The translations under genes were made by a program, and so were the position numbers. Source: Podocnemis expansa (Eukaryota > Chordata > Testudines > Podocnemididae). Taken from it: DNA of 64,000 nt. Where the stretch lies: the NCBI GenBank assembly GCA_007922195.1, contig ML682125.1, forward strand, positions 626,119 to 690,118. Reading direction: 5' to 3'. The notes under the pieces were generated by a model. The model worked only from the letters and a program-made list of their open reading frames with translations. It did no database searches and was not told the origin of the DNA. Below, one piece after another: positions 13,001 to 25,000 of the stretch. Positions within the stretch are counted from its first letter, which is position 1, and each line of letters opens with the position of its first letter.

Positions 13001-16000
13001 TTATTATAAACCAAATCAATAAACCTATAAGGAAACATAAGTCTGTAGGGAGACATAAATGTGCAAGCAGCAAGCTAGTTAAGGCTACACGCCCCACCAG
13101 CAATGGCTGGTGGTGCCCTTGCACCACCTCCTCTCTGGTGACCGAACCAACGGTGGGGCAGAGGGGCCTAGCCCTTGCAGAGGCAATACTACTACTTTGG
13201 AGCAGGTGGCACTAAGATGGCTGGGTGCTTGGAGATGGCTGGATACTGCTGACGGTGGGGGGCCCACAGCAGGAGGCTCCATTTCAGAGAGGCTGGAGAG
13301 CACTTTGGAAGAAATGACAAGTCAGATGCTGCTTTTAGTAGCTGAAAACCCAGCCCCTCACCGCCTTTTTATTGTTAAACCAATCTCTGAAAATGATTCA
13401 CTGAGCTGCGTGAGGATCCAGGGTGTCCCACCCACCTGATAGCAGAGTACTGGGTGCATTGGAAACAACAGGAATGCTGACGTCTGCCCTGTGTGACACA
13501 GCTAGCACTGCTCCCAGATGGGAATTGCTATGTCTTCCCCCTTCTGCCTGAAAGTTCCCAGAGAGGAGGTTCTGTCTCTGCCGTGGGCCCTGTGCCTGTC
13601 GCCCAAACATGACGTAGATTGGTGGAACCTGGAGCCCCTGTACTGGCCACTCAGTGAAAAGCTTGGTCAACTGTGGCTGCTGAAAAGGGTGTTTGGCACC
13701 TTGGGATTTGCACGTGAGAGGTGCAGCACATCCTGTGTTCCTGCTGATTTCAGCTGGAGCTTGTGTCTGAGCATCCCCTGCAGATCCAGCCCCAGAGCAC
13801 CCAGAAAACTGATGTTCCCAACTGTAGTGGCCATCTTTGAAAGCATTGATCTTGCTGTAGAGACTGTCAAGTCTCCAGCAGGGGTAATGTGGGGTCCCCC
13901 CACCAGCCTTAGAAACAGGGCAGTGTGAGACCCAGTGGGACATGTATGTCCTTCCCCAGTGGTCACTTGGAGTTGCACATCCTCTCTGCAAACAGGCTGG
14001 AGGCAGAGGCCATGTAGGGGTAAGCGTTCATCTGAGCCTGCTGGGCCTCCAGCTTCTCTGCAGGCTCATGCGTGTCATGGCTCCTCTCTCTGGCTAGCAT
14101 GGCTCCTTCAGCTACGAATGTCGCTGGACTGACCTGAAGGGTTCTGTCTTCCCTTTCCAGAAAGAGAGCCAGAAAGCAGATGAGTACCTGCGGGAGATAA
14201 AGGACCAGAAGCTGCTCTCCGAGGCGGTGCGGCAGTGCATTGAGGCAGCTGGGTACGAACATGAACCAGAAACTCAGAAGTCTCTGCTCCGGGTAAGTGG
14301 GAGGATCTGGGTGAGGGGGTGAGGCCTGTCCCTTGAGGGCACCATATGTTCCCTGAGCACTGTCCCATCTCTGTCCTCAGGCTGCCTCTTTTGGAAAGTG
14401 CTTCCTCGACAAGTTCCCCCCAGAGAGCTTTGTGCAGATGTGCCGGGACCTGCGTGTGCTGAATGCTATCAGGGACTATCAGATTGGCATCCCCCTGACC
14501 TTTGCCCAGTATCCTTGGCTGGCTCAGAGTGCCATTGTGGGTAGTATGGCTGGATCTGTTGCTGGGAGGGAGTGGTGTCTGTAGCTAGTTCTCCTTGGTG
14601 TAACGCCACTGAAATTAGCAGTTACACCACCAAAGAGTTTGGTCCTGGGAGATGGGGACCCCTGGGTTTCATTCCTAGCATGGCTGCTGACCCACTGTCA
14701 GACAAGTCAGCAGCTCCCTGTGTGAGCTGGAGTGAGGAGCCCGTGCCACAGAAGGAACCATAGGGTATAGCTGGCTCACATGCTCTGGACCTGCAGGTCC
14801 AGGGCGGGCATTTGCCCCCCCAGCTCAGGCTGCCAGAGACACTCTGAAGATCTCGCCTGTCTCTGTGCCATGGGGGCATGGGTTGCTTGCTAGGATTGTG
14901 TGGGCCCATCTCACCTAACCAATTCCATGCAATCACTGGGGCGTCAGAGCTGGTGTCCCTCACTTCCTCCTGTCCCCTGCCTGTGGCTCACACGAGTCCA
15001 TTTTCCTGTGAGCTGTGCTGCTTCAGGCTAGGCCCAGCTGTCAGGTCTGGGGTGCAGGAGGGCACACAAGAGGATTTGGGGACCTAATGTGCTGGGTTCG
15101 AGGCCGTGGGGCGTTCCCCATGATGAGGGCCAGAGCTTAGCCCACACTCTTCCTTCTGCCTGCTCCTCCTGGGGTTTGAGTTTGGGGCTGCTCCTTGACA
15201 AGTGCTGCAGATACAAACAGCTCACCATTGAAGTCTTGCTGGACAGGTAATGGCCTCTGTGAACCCCAGATCTCCCCTCTGGCTGGGGCCTTAGTCCCTG
15301 CTATTACTGTGTCAGAAATGCCAGCTGAACTGGGCCCTGCCAGGTTACTCTGTCCCGTCCTGTCAGGGACCTGTGGTGGTTTGGGGCCCAGCTGTGCACA
15401 GCTTTCCTTCGAGCCCTGCTCTTAGACCTTGTGAAAATGCTGCTGGGCTGGTGCAGCTGTTGCCCATCAGTGTGTTCCCCCCTTTCCCCCATTACAGCCC
15501 TGGTGCAGCTCTGCTCCTGGATCCCCCTCTCTTTGATTACCTGGGCACTGCAGTTGGCTTTGCGTGCTGTCTCCTCTGCTTAGTAGTAAACTCTCTGTTG
15601 GTCTCCTTGTTCTCCACACCATCTCGTGTGGGCAGTGTTGCTGTCTGCTGAGCCTGCCAGCCAGGTCCCTTTGCAACATGCACCAGCCTCTGCCAGGGGA
15701 GCTCCTGCTGCTCACAGGCAGCCCCCTCCGTGGGAAGTCATTCACTTCAGTTGCCCAGGCTCGTTCCAGCTGTGACTGTGACTAGGGACAAGGAGCCCAA
15801 GTGTCATGAGTAAGGGGCTGGGTATCCTGCCTCCTTATTGGGCGTAGTGGTCAATCACACAGCCACTGACTGTCCTTCCTGGCCTGCCTTTGTTTGAGGC
15901 TGTGATGATGGAAGGGCCTGTATGTTCACTGCCCAGGCTTGTTCACTGCCCAGGGCTTGTTTCTGTTCCCCCAGCAGCTGATCACCCTCTTATCTGCCTT

Positions 16001-19000
16001 GCCAGTCTAGCTGCTGGGGGCTTTTTACCCCAAGTGTTACAGCTGGGCCCCTGGAGGGGCACGACCCTAACTATTTCTCTGTCCCCTGCGGGAATGAGGG
16101 GACTAGCTGTGGCCCTTTTGCGCTGCCCTGGCTGATGTGTAGGGCAATACACTAGCCCTGGCTGGTGGGGCATGGCAGGAAATGATCTCCCTCCACTGCT
16201 GGTCCAAGGGCTCCAGGCAGCTCCTTGGGTACACAGCTGCACCTACTGAGCAGCTGGCTCTGGGGTGCTGGCTGCTGGGGCTTTCGCCTTGGGTGTTTGA
16301 CGGTGCTCTTGCCTATGTCTCAGGTTAGTTCTGCGGAGACTGTACCCCCTCGCCATCAAAATCTGTGAGTACCTGCGGCTGTCGGAGTTCCAGGGTGTCA
16401 GCAGGGTTCTGGCTCACTGGGCCTGCTATAAGGTACGTGGGGAAGCCAGGGCGGGAGCAGTTCTTGGTGCTCTCTCTCTCTCTGGGAGCAGGGAGCTGGG
16501 CCTGGACATCTCCTCCCATCCTCCAGGTGCAGCAGAAGGATAAGTCTGATGAGGAGGTTGCGCACGCTATCAATCAGAAGCTGGGCGACACCCCTGGCAT
16601 TTCGTACTCTGAGATTGCGTCTCGGGCATATGACTGTGGCAGGACGGAGTTGGCCATTAAGGTAGGGGGTACATGCGTGCGCAGGGAGGGCTGGGTAGGG
16701 CTAGCGGGGTGGCTTATGATGCCACACAGTCCATTGCGACCCTGCATTGCCTCCGCTCACTGCTGAGGGACCTTCTCCTGGCAGTGCCCACGTGCATGGG
16801 GAACCTCACTGCCAGAGCAATGTGGCCTGCTGCCCCGAGGCCCCTTCTCAGTGTGCAGGACCTAGAGTCTGCCTTGGTACTCACCCTGCTCTCTGTCTTG
16901 GGTGCAGCTGCTGGAATATGAGCCCCGGTCTGGGGAGCAGGTCCCGCTGCTGCTGAAGATGAAGAAGAGTCAGCTGGCTCTAAACAAAGCGATTGAGAGT
17001 GGAGACACTGACCTAGGTACAGCTGGGTGGGGAGGGGCTCCCTGTGGGGCTCTGGAGGCCAGGACATGCTGGCGCCGTTTGGTTCTAGGCCCTGGCTCCA
17101 AAAAAGCCCAGGTCCCTGGTACTGGAGCTATTCTGGGTTGGCCCCAGCAGCCTCTGCGGCTTGAGATTGGGTCCCATTGGGTCTCAGGCCCATTTGCACC
17201 CCGCACATGCCCACCAGCAGGATCAGGCCCCTTGTGGCCAGGAACTGAATGGGTTGCCACCCATTCCGACCTGCCCTCCTGCTCCAAGGACTCCCTGCTG
17301 GCAGAGGTGTTCCCATCCAGGCCAGCTCTGAGCCAGGCTGGACCCCTGGAGCTGCAAGGGATGGCCTGTCTCTAGCCTAGATGTGGCCAAACTGTGGCTC
17401 GCGAGCTGCATGTGGCTCTTAAAAGAAAATTTGCTGCTCCGGGGAGAGTGCAGGAGGGAAGGGCAGTGAGGTGGGAGCCAGGGGTGAGAAATCTGCAGTG
17501 GTCCGGGCCAGCAGAGAGGCGGCCGCAGGGTGAGAGCCAGCCGGCAGCGGAGGAGCAGCCTTGTGAGAGCTGCAGGAGAAAGCAACAAGGAGTTGTGTGG
17601 CACTTCAAGACTAACATTTATTTTTTGCATGAGCTTTCGTGGGAGAAGATCCCNNNNNNNNNNNNNNNNNNNNNNNNNNNNNNNNNNNNNNNNNNNNNNN
17701 NNNNNNNNNNNNNNNNNNNNNNNNNNNNNNNNNNNNNNNNNNNNNNNNNNNNNNNNNNNNNNNNNNNNNNNNNNNNNNNNNNNNNNNNNNNNNNNNNNNN
17801 NNNNNNNNNNNNNNNNNNNNNNNNNNNNNNNNNNNNNNNNNNNNNNNNNNNNNNNNNNNNNNNNNNNNNNNNNNNNNNNNNNNNNNNNNNNNNNNNNNNN
17901 NNNNNNNNNNNNNNNNNNNNNNNNNNNNNNNNNNNNNNNNNNNNNNNNNNNNNNNNNNNNNNNNNNNNNNNNNNNNNNNNNNNNNNNNNNNNNNNNNNNN
18001 NNNNNNNNNNNNNNNNNNNNNNNNNNNNNNNNNNNNNNNNNNNNNNNNNNNNNAGTCTTAAAGTGCCACACAACTCCTTGTTGTTTTTCTTTTTTTTTTT
18101 ACTGGACTAGACTAACACAGCTATCCCTTTTGAAATTGACAAGATGCAAGGAAAAAGCAGCCTGGTCAGAGTGGGGAAGGGAGGGGAGAGGCCCCATGAG
18201 AGAGTCTCACTGGCAGAAAAAAGCAGAGTGGTCAGAGCCAGGGGAGGGGCAGCATTGTGAGAGCCCCCAGGGAAAAACAATGTCATCAGTTAGGTGCAGA
18301 CACATGTCAGATTCTACAGTTTACCCACACAATAGTAATTCTGTCCTCTTTGTCTGTATGCATTATGATAGTCTTTAATTACAACATCACAGGCTTCAAT
18401 CATTGTACAAACTGGATGCACACAGAGGAAAAATTAAAATAGCTCCAGCAAGAAGTCTGACCTTCTGAATGCATGATTTTTTAAATACTTTTCTTTTTTG
18501 ATATTGTTTGCTGGGTCAATATCTTTAAAACTGGCAGCATAAATTGATCAAGAGCAATTCTACAATGAACTACAGACAAGTGATGATAATCTAGCAATTT
18601 AAACTTGAAAAGCAATTGTAAATTAACTTTTTTTTAAAAAATCACCTGGCATTTCCAGATATTGTAATATAATGCAAAATTATTTCTCTTGTATTTCTAT
18701 TTTGAGAATTAAATAAGAATCATCAGAAATGACTGAAAATTGACACAAGTGTTACATCCAAAACCACTGACTGCTCTCAAAAGGTTATAAGCGCCCCTCC
18801 CCCTTAATTTAAAGAATGTTACAAGTACTTACTATGGATTGTGGTTCATTTTCAGCATGTAAAATGGTTTGGACTTAGGATAGACCACCACTACTGAAAA
18901 CTGGCTATAGAAAAAAAATTCCTTAAGTCCATTGAACAAGTGGGCCTGAGACATCAGTATGTAATCTGTTTGCAGAAGGAACTGCTAGTACATTTATTTT

Positions 19001-22000
19001 ATAAGAAAATTTTAGTTAATATACCTAAGTCAATTACCAAGATAATTTACATTCACTGCAAAGTTCAATATCAGCACTATACTTCCACTGATTAAATAGC
19101 ATTCAACATGTATTCATTTTTCGTTGTTGCATTTTTGACTACTGGTATACATTTATATTTCAGTGCAGTCTTCATGAATGACTCGATGGGTATCTAAGCC
19201 CATTAGACAAGAGAGTAATTGTTGTGAAGGGCTGAGGATGGAAAATTGTGTTGTAAACTTTCTGAAAAAAATCTGCCACCAGTAAAGATTTTACTTTGTA
19301 TTATAAAAACCAAATAATGATATTTACAATTTATACACGGCCTGACCCCAAACTGAATAAACTCAAAGGGATTTTTTCCATAATATCTTCTGTGCATGGA
19401 CTCCAAAGCACTTACTGAAACAGGCTCTGATCTTGCACTTTGTCCCCATAAATTCTCATTGATCTGTTGTGATTCTGAACAGTTGAAAAAGTGTTCCTGT
19501 GTGCATCTCTTCACAGGCTTAAGATGAGAGCAGGGTTTTCCCTTACTATTACTCTCATTTTAAAATTTGTGTCTGATTGAGTCCTCAGACCTTTTGATTT
19601 CACTGTCCATGAGTATTTTAGTGAACAAGTTTACTGGCAGAAATGTTGGCAGAGAAGCAGGGGCATAGTCAGGGCCTTGGTGGGATGGGGGGCAGAAGTG
19701 CAGCATGGTTGGGGAGAGCAGAGAAGCAGCAGCGTGGTAAGAGACGGCAGGGAAGCAGCAACAGGGGTGAGGGAGGGAAGCATGACGTTCAGAGAAGCTA
19801 TAGCATGTTTAGATTTTCTCATAGGCCCTAATGCAGTGTACTTGTTAAAATAAAATCGTTTTACAAGTCCTAAACATGTTGTGGAATACAAAGAAATGAA
19901 AATACAAAGGAGAAAAGTTTAAAACTGAATGTAGATTACTTTAAATTTTTGGCACAACTTACTGCTGTGAAGCATCATATTCCACAATGAAATTCAAAAC
20001 ATTGTGCAATACTTAGAGATCAGCATCTGAGAGAGCTTTTACAAGTTACTGCCCAGACTTTAAAAAAAATTTGCCACAAGCCTATAGTGTTCTACATGTA
20101 GCGACAGCAAAGTTTTTACTGTATAGGCCTAGTTTCATGGTAACCTTAAATAATTATTAGAATCTGACATTAGTAGGATCAACATTTGCCTTATTTTTGC
20201 AATAAAATTAAAGTGCGCAATGAATTTTAAGCTTAGTAATTTTGGAGTAGGTAAAAATGTGGTTATATGCCTCAGTGCGGCTCTTGAAGATTTAATAATA
20301 GACTTGCGCGGCTCTTGAGTTCCATAGGTTTGGCCACCCCAGCTCTAGCCCATGGGTGGTGAGGAAGCTTGTCCCCATCCCCAGCCTTTTCACCCCACAT
20401 TCTGGGCCCAGCTGCAGGAGAAGGTCTCTGTGCACCCGCAGGACCTCTGACATGCTGTCTCTGCCCCAGTTTACACTGTTGTGCTGCACCTGAAGAATGA
20501 ACTGAACCGTGGCACTTTCTTCATGACTCTTCAAAAACAGCCGGTGGCTCTGAGTCTTTACCGCCAGGTGAGAGGCAGCTGCTCCTCTGCGCCCCTAAAT
20601 GGGTGGGGCTCGTGCACGTTGGCTCCCTGTGTTGGCAGTGTGAGAGCATGGAATGGTACTGTACTGGGGGTACCATGGCACAGTATGCCAGCCATCATGA
20701 CTGTGCCATACGGGGTCTGAACCTTTCATCTCGTGTCTCTGTAATAAGCATCTTGGTTCTCAGGGGTGGGGAGAGACTTTGGCTTTGATGTTGTCTATTG
20801 TGTCCCAGTTCTGCAAGCACCAGGAGCTGGAGACCCTCAAGGATCTCTACAACCAAGATGATGATCACCAGGAACTTGGCAACTTCCATGTCCATGCCAG
20901 CTACTCCAATGAGAAGGTGGGTCTCCCTGTAGCTTGCAGGGCCTTGGAGGGAGGCTGGGGGCTGCCAGACCCTGTGCTAGCCTTGTAGGAATAGGCTTAC
21001 TGCTCCCCATTTGCCAGAGGACCCACCTGTCTGGGCCCAAGGCTGAATAAAGATGTGCTGACGTGGGAGGTGCCCTTGAGGCACTGACCTCCTTGCAGTG
21101 TTGGGGTTGTGGGAAGGAACCTGAAGGATCAGTGGGAAGACTGGAAAGTTCTTTCCCCTTAGCTCTGTTTGCTCCCTAAATCCCCAGCCTTGGGGTGCCC
21201 GGATGGGAGCTAGGTGATTCCTGATGTGTTGATGTGAGGCTGGCCTTCTCCCAGGGCTGAATGGGATCAGCCTGAGCCCGCCCCAGGCTGTCAGGGCGCA
21301 GGCACTGCTGAATTGTCTGCCTGGCGCAGAGCCCAAGTACTGGTCAGTGGCGTCTCTGTGGAAGCCTTGGGGTCCCTATGCAGGGAGCGTGTTGCCTGCT
21401 CTTCCATTCCCTGCAATGGCCCCAGTGAGTTGGGTGCAGGCTGGGCTGGCAGGCAAATCCCTAGGGCCTGGCATTCTGTTGGGTGGGTCCGTACCTCTGC
21501 AGGGAGCTGTGCCTGACACCTTGAGCACAGTGCTCTCCAACATGCACCTGGAGGTGTGTTCCTGCCTGACCTCCCAGGTTTGTTCAGTTTCCTTGGTGTG
21601 GCATTTGCCAGGAGGCCGGGGCCAGTGGGGGTGAGTTTCCCTTGTCTCTGCATCTGGGCTCCTACGAGTTCCCGCACTGCTCTGACTCAGCTGGTGGGCA
21701 GGAAGGGGGCTTGATTGCCCAAGGAGACTGGACAATAAGGAGCTTCCTGCTCATGGAATGAACAGCAAGAAGAGTCCAGCATCCAGGCTGCAGCTCCCAC
21801 CCCATTGCTAGGTGGGACCATGACTGGGTAGCCAGCTCCCAGTTCCATTCCTGTCTCATGGGAGGAGGGCGAGTACTGCAGAGCTGGGACATTCTCTCAT
21901 CTGTTTGTCACAAGTTCTGACACCTGGGCCTCACCTCCCAGCATGCAGGGGACTCATGGGAAATGCTGGCTGGCTCATGTGGCCACCACATGTAGTGTAT

Positions 22001-25000
22001 AGGGCAGGCTGGCTGGGGAGGCCATGACTAACTCAGTGGTTGCTGTGTCCTTCCCAGCGGATTGAGGGGCGTGTGGCAGCCCTGCAGAATGCGGTGGATG
22101 AGTACTACAAGGCCAAGAATGAATTTGCAGCCAAAGTGAGTGTGGCTGGGGGGTGGGCACCTGAATGGGCTGGCAGGGGGTAGCTGGCACTGCCTGTGGC
22201 CTGGCCGCAGAGGACCTCCCTGCTGTTGTTAGAGGCCTGGGAAACAGCACTCAGCCTGCCAGGTCAGGGACCTGGGCAGTGTGCTCCATTTTTTGATGGC
22301 CCATGGGGCTGACAGGCACTGGAATAAACCAGGGATGGGGGGACAGGAATGCAAAGCACAGCCCTGGCTTTCTCCTGGTAGCGCTGTGTCTCTGGGGATG
22401 CTCCAGATGGGAAATGGCAGGGTCAAGGTAGCCTCTCTTGTGGAGATGGAAAGGCCCAGACCCTCTATTGCTTCCTCCTGGGGACAAGCCCAGCCCTGGT
22501 GTCTGCTCCACAGGCCACAGAGGACCAGATCAAGCTGCTGCGGGTGCAGCGCCGCTTGCAGGATGATTTGGATAAACCCTACCTAGACTACTCCCTGCAC
22601 GACACTGTCTATGGCCTCATCCTGGATGGCAACTATAAGCGGGCAGAGCAACTGAGCCGTGATTTCAGAATCCCCGACAAGAGGTCAGCGTGGGGCTGAG
22701 GGTGGCAGGGACGGATTTAACACCAGATGAGAGGTTCTGAGTATGTGCAGCTCAGCTCCAGAAGCCCTAGACAGAAGCTGAGTTAAGAATCAGGGCCAGA
22801 GTAGGGCTGTCAGTCATGGAGACTTGGTGGCCTGTTTTATCACCACCCGTCCAGTGCAGACAGCAGCAATGTGAGATCCTAGATGCATGATGAGCTGTAC
22901 TCGCACGTGGCTTGGGCAGTGGCATTTCTTTGTTCTCTGGCTGCTTCAGACCTTGGGAGAGGGTGTTGGGCAACTTCCCCTGTGATTCTTTGTGTCTTGC
23001 TGCTGTGCTCAGGGAACTAATTGCAGGCCAGAACCCCATTGTGCTACATGCTTTGCAGACAGAGACAGCCCCAAGGGTCTTGCCATGTATTAGGCGAGAG
23101 ATAGGTACAGATGGATGAATGGAGGAGCTACAGGGAAAGAAGACCGTGCTGTCAGCATGACCAGGCTGCAGAACAGCCCTTGATGGGGATGAGGGGTCAT
23201 TGCTGACCTGGGCTGGATTCACACAGAGACTTAGCCTGCTTGTTGGCGTTCTTCACTCACACGTTGGCATTCTTCACTCACACCTGGCATGGCAGCTGCC
23301 CAGTGTTGCTAGTTAAAAAATGCGGGGTTCACTCAGGTATCAGCCAGGCTGGGTGGGGATTAATGTCCAGCCAGCCCACCGTAGCACTCCTTGGTGACTA
23401 GGCATTGGGGTGTGTGTGAATTAGTCCGATTACCCCAGTAAGAGCCATGATGTATCTGCTCTCCAGGTTCTGGTGGCTGAAGATCAGTGCCCTGGCAGAG
23501 CAGGAGGACTGGGAGGAGATGGAAAAGTTTTCCAAGAGTAAGAAGTCACCCATTGGGTACCTGGTAAGATTAACTTCATTGTCCGGACCCCTGGCTCGGC
23601 CAGTCCTAGTCTGGCTTGACCCCATCTGTCTGCCTTTACAATGGGTCCCATAGACAGGGTCGTGGCCTTCTTTCTGCCCCAGCTGGGAATGAGATGCTGA
23701 GTGTATAGTTCAGGAGGGCAGGAAACACGCCTAGAGATGCAGCTCTCTCTTCCTGACTGACACAGCACTGGGGAATGGGGGCAGATGTGGGTGGGTGGGA
23801 CTGAGCGAGGGGCCAGGCTGAGATGAACAAGGCTGCTGGGGTGAGGAAGGGATGAGCCAGAGCCGCGGATCTATGAGCCTAGCCTGCTGCCATCACGGAT
23901 TCCTATTGCCTTGTTTTCCATACCAGCCCTTTGTCGAAGTCTGCATGAAACATCGCAACCAGCACGAGGCCAAGAAGTATGCTGCCCGCGTGGCTCCGGA
24001 GCATAGGGTCAAGGCCCACATCCTGGTGCGGTATGTCTGCTGCAGACCTAACAGGGCACAGAGCTCAGTGTACAGCTCCCCAGGAGACCATGCGTGGGGA
24101 GTGTCCGAGTGCAAGGGCGGGAGGGGTTGGCTGAGGTTCTGAGTGCCAGGCTTGGGGGGGGGGGTGGGTTGCAGATGGCAGCTCGTGCACTGAGGGTTCC
24201 TGTTTTAGCCCCCTTGGTTGCCCCATTCTCTTGCATGCTGTGACCTCTGTCAGCAGAGGAGTCGTTTCTCTCTGTGGAGGAAGCTGTTTTCAGAGTGCTG
24301 GGGCCTGGCTCTCTATGGTGGCTAATATGCTGCCCTGTGGTGCAGAGTGGGCAGTGGGTTGGCCTCTCAGGGTAGGAGGAACCTCACAGTGAGATAAGGA
24401 ACAGATGGGCAGTTTAAAGCAGGATGATGGGATTTAATGGACAGGGAGAAACCTGCACTTTGCAGAGAGGTGGGCCTACCCCTTCCTGCACCGGAGGACA
24501 CTGTGGTCTGGGTGTGTTACCAGACCTTGGGCTGCTGTGATTGTTTCTGCAGATTTTTCCCCCAGAACTAACAGATTCCAGGAGTTTTGAACTCCATGAC
24601 TATTTCAATTTCCCCACTAATGGGCAGTGATGTGGTCCTCCCGCTTGCTGGTGTGTACATTAGAAGAACTGTGGTCTCGACCCTCCCTGCTTGCAGCCAG
24701 GCTGTAGGGCATGTACCTGCCTCCTCTGTGTGCTGCATGTGACCGTCTACGTCCCTAGCAGAGGGTCCATACCCCTGGGAATGTGTGCCCTGTTGGGGGG
24801 AAGCCAGTGCCAGGCATCCCTAGGGTTACCAGATACCAAAGCCTAAAAAGGACAGGGAAGTATGGAAATGAGGATATTGGAGGACACATGGAGAAAATGC
24901 AGGATTAATGTAATATTCTGTTTTAGGGGGCCCTGGAATGCTTCCCCCTAAAAATAGGGTGTTCTGGGGCATTGCAGCATACTTTAACCCCTGTAAATAA

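Larger units (their letters stand above)
17378..20342. mobile_element. hAT-type DNA transposon relic, about 3 kb, with 8-bp TSD
   Basis: The left terminus tagatgtggccaaac and the complement of the right terminus (ctggggtggccaaac) are inverted repeats. The element is flanked by the direct repeat ctctagcc at 17370-17377 and 20343-20350, the 8-bp duplication typical of hAT elements. Subterminal motifs 'gtggctcgcgagc' and 'gcggctcttgag' echo each other. The interior is AT-rich with GA-rich repeated blocks (17440-17580, 18150-18270, 19660-19780) and no recognisable transposase. A hairpin-type retroelement and a 400-base gap are nested inside. It enlarges the VPS16 intron 17017-20469. Confidence 0.85.

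Noticed and set aside
17223..18378. Open frames of 140-282 codons across the N run
   Set aside because: They are made mostly of undetermined residues and have no evidence of coding.
19203..19514. A 103-codon minus-strand open frame inside the hAT relic as transposase remnant
   Set aside because: I see no DDE, zinc-finger or hAT dimerisation motif, and the region is generally AT-rich.
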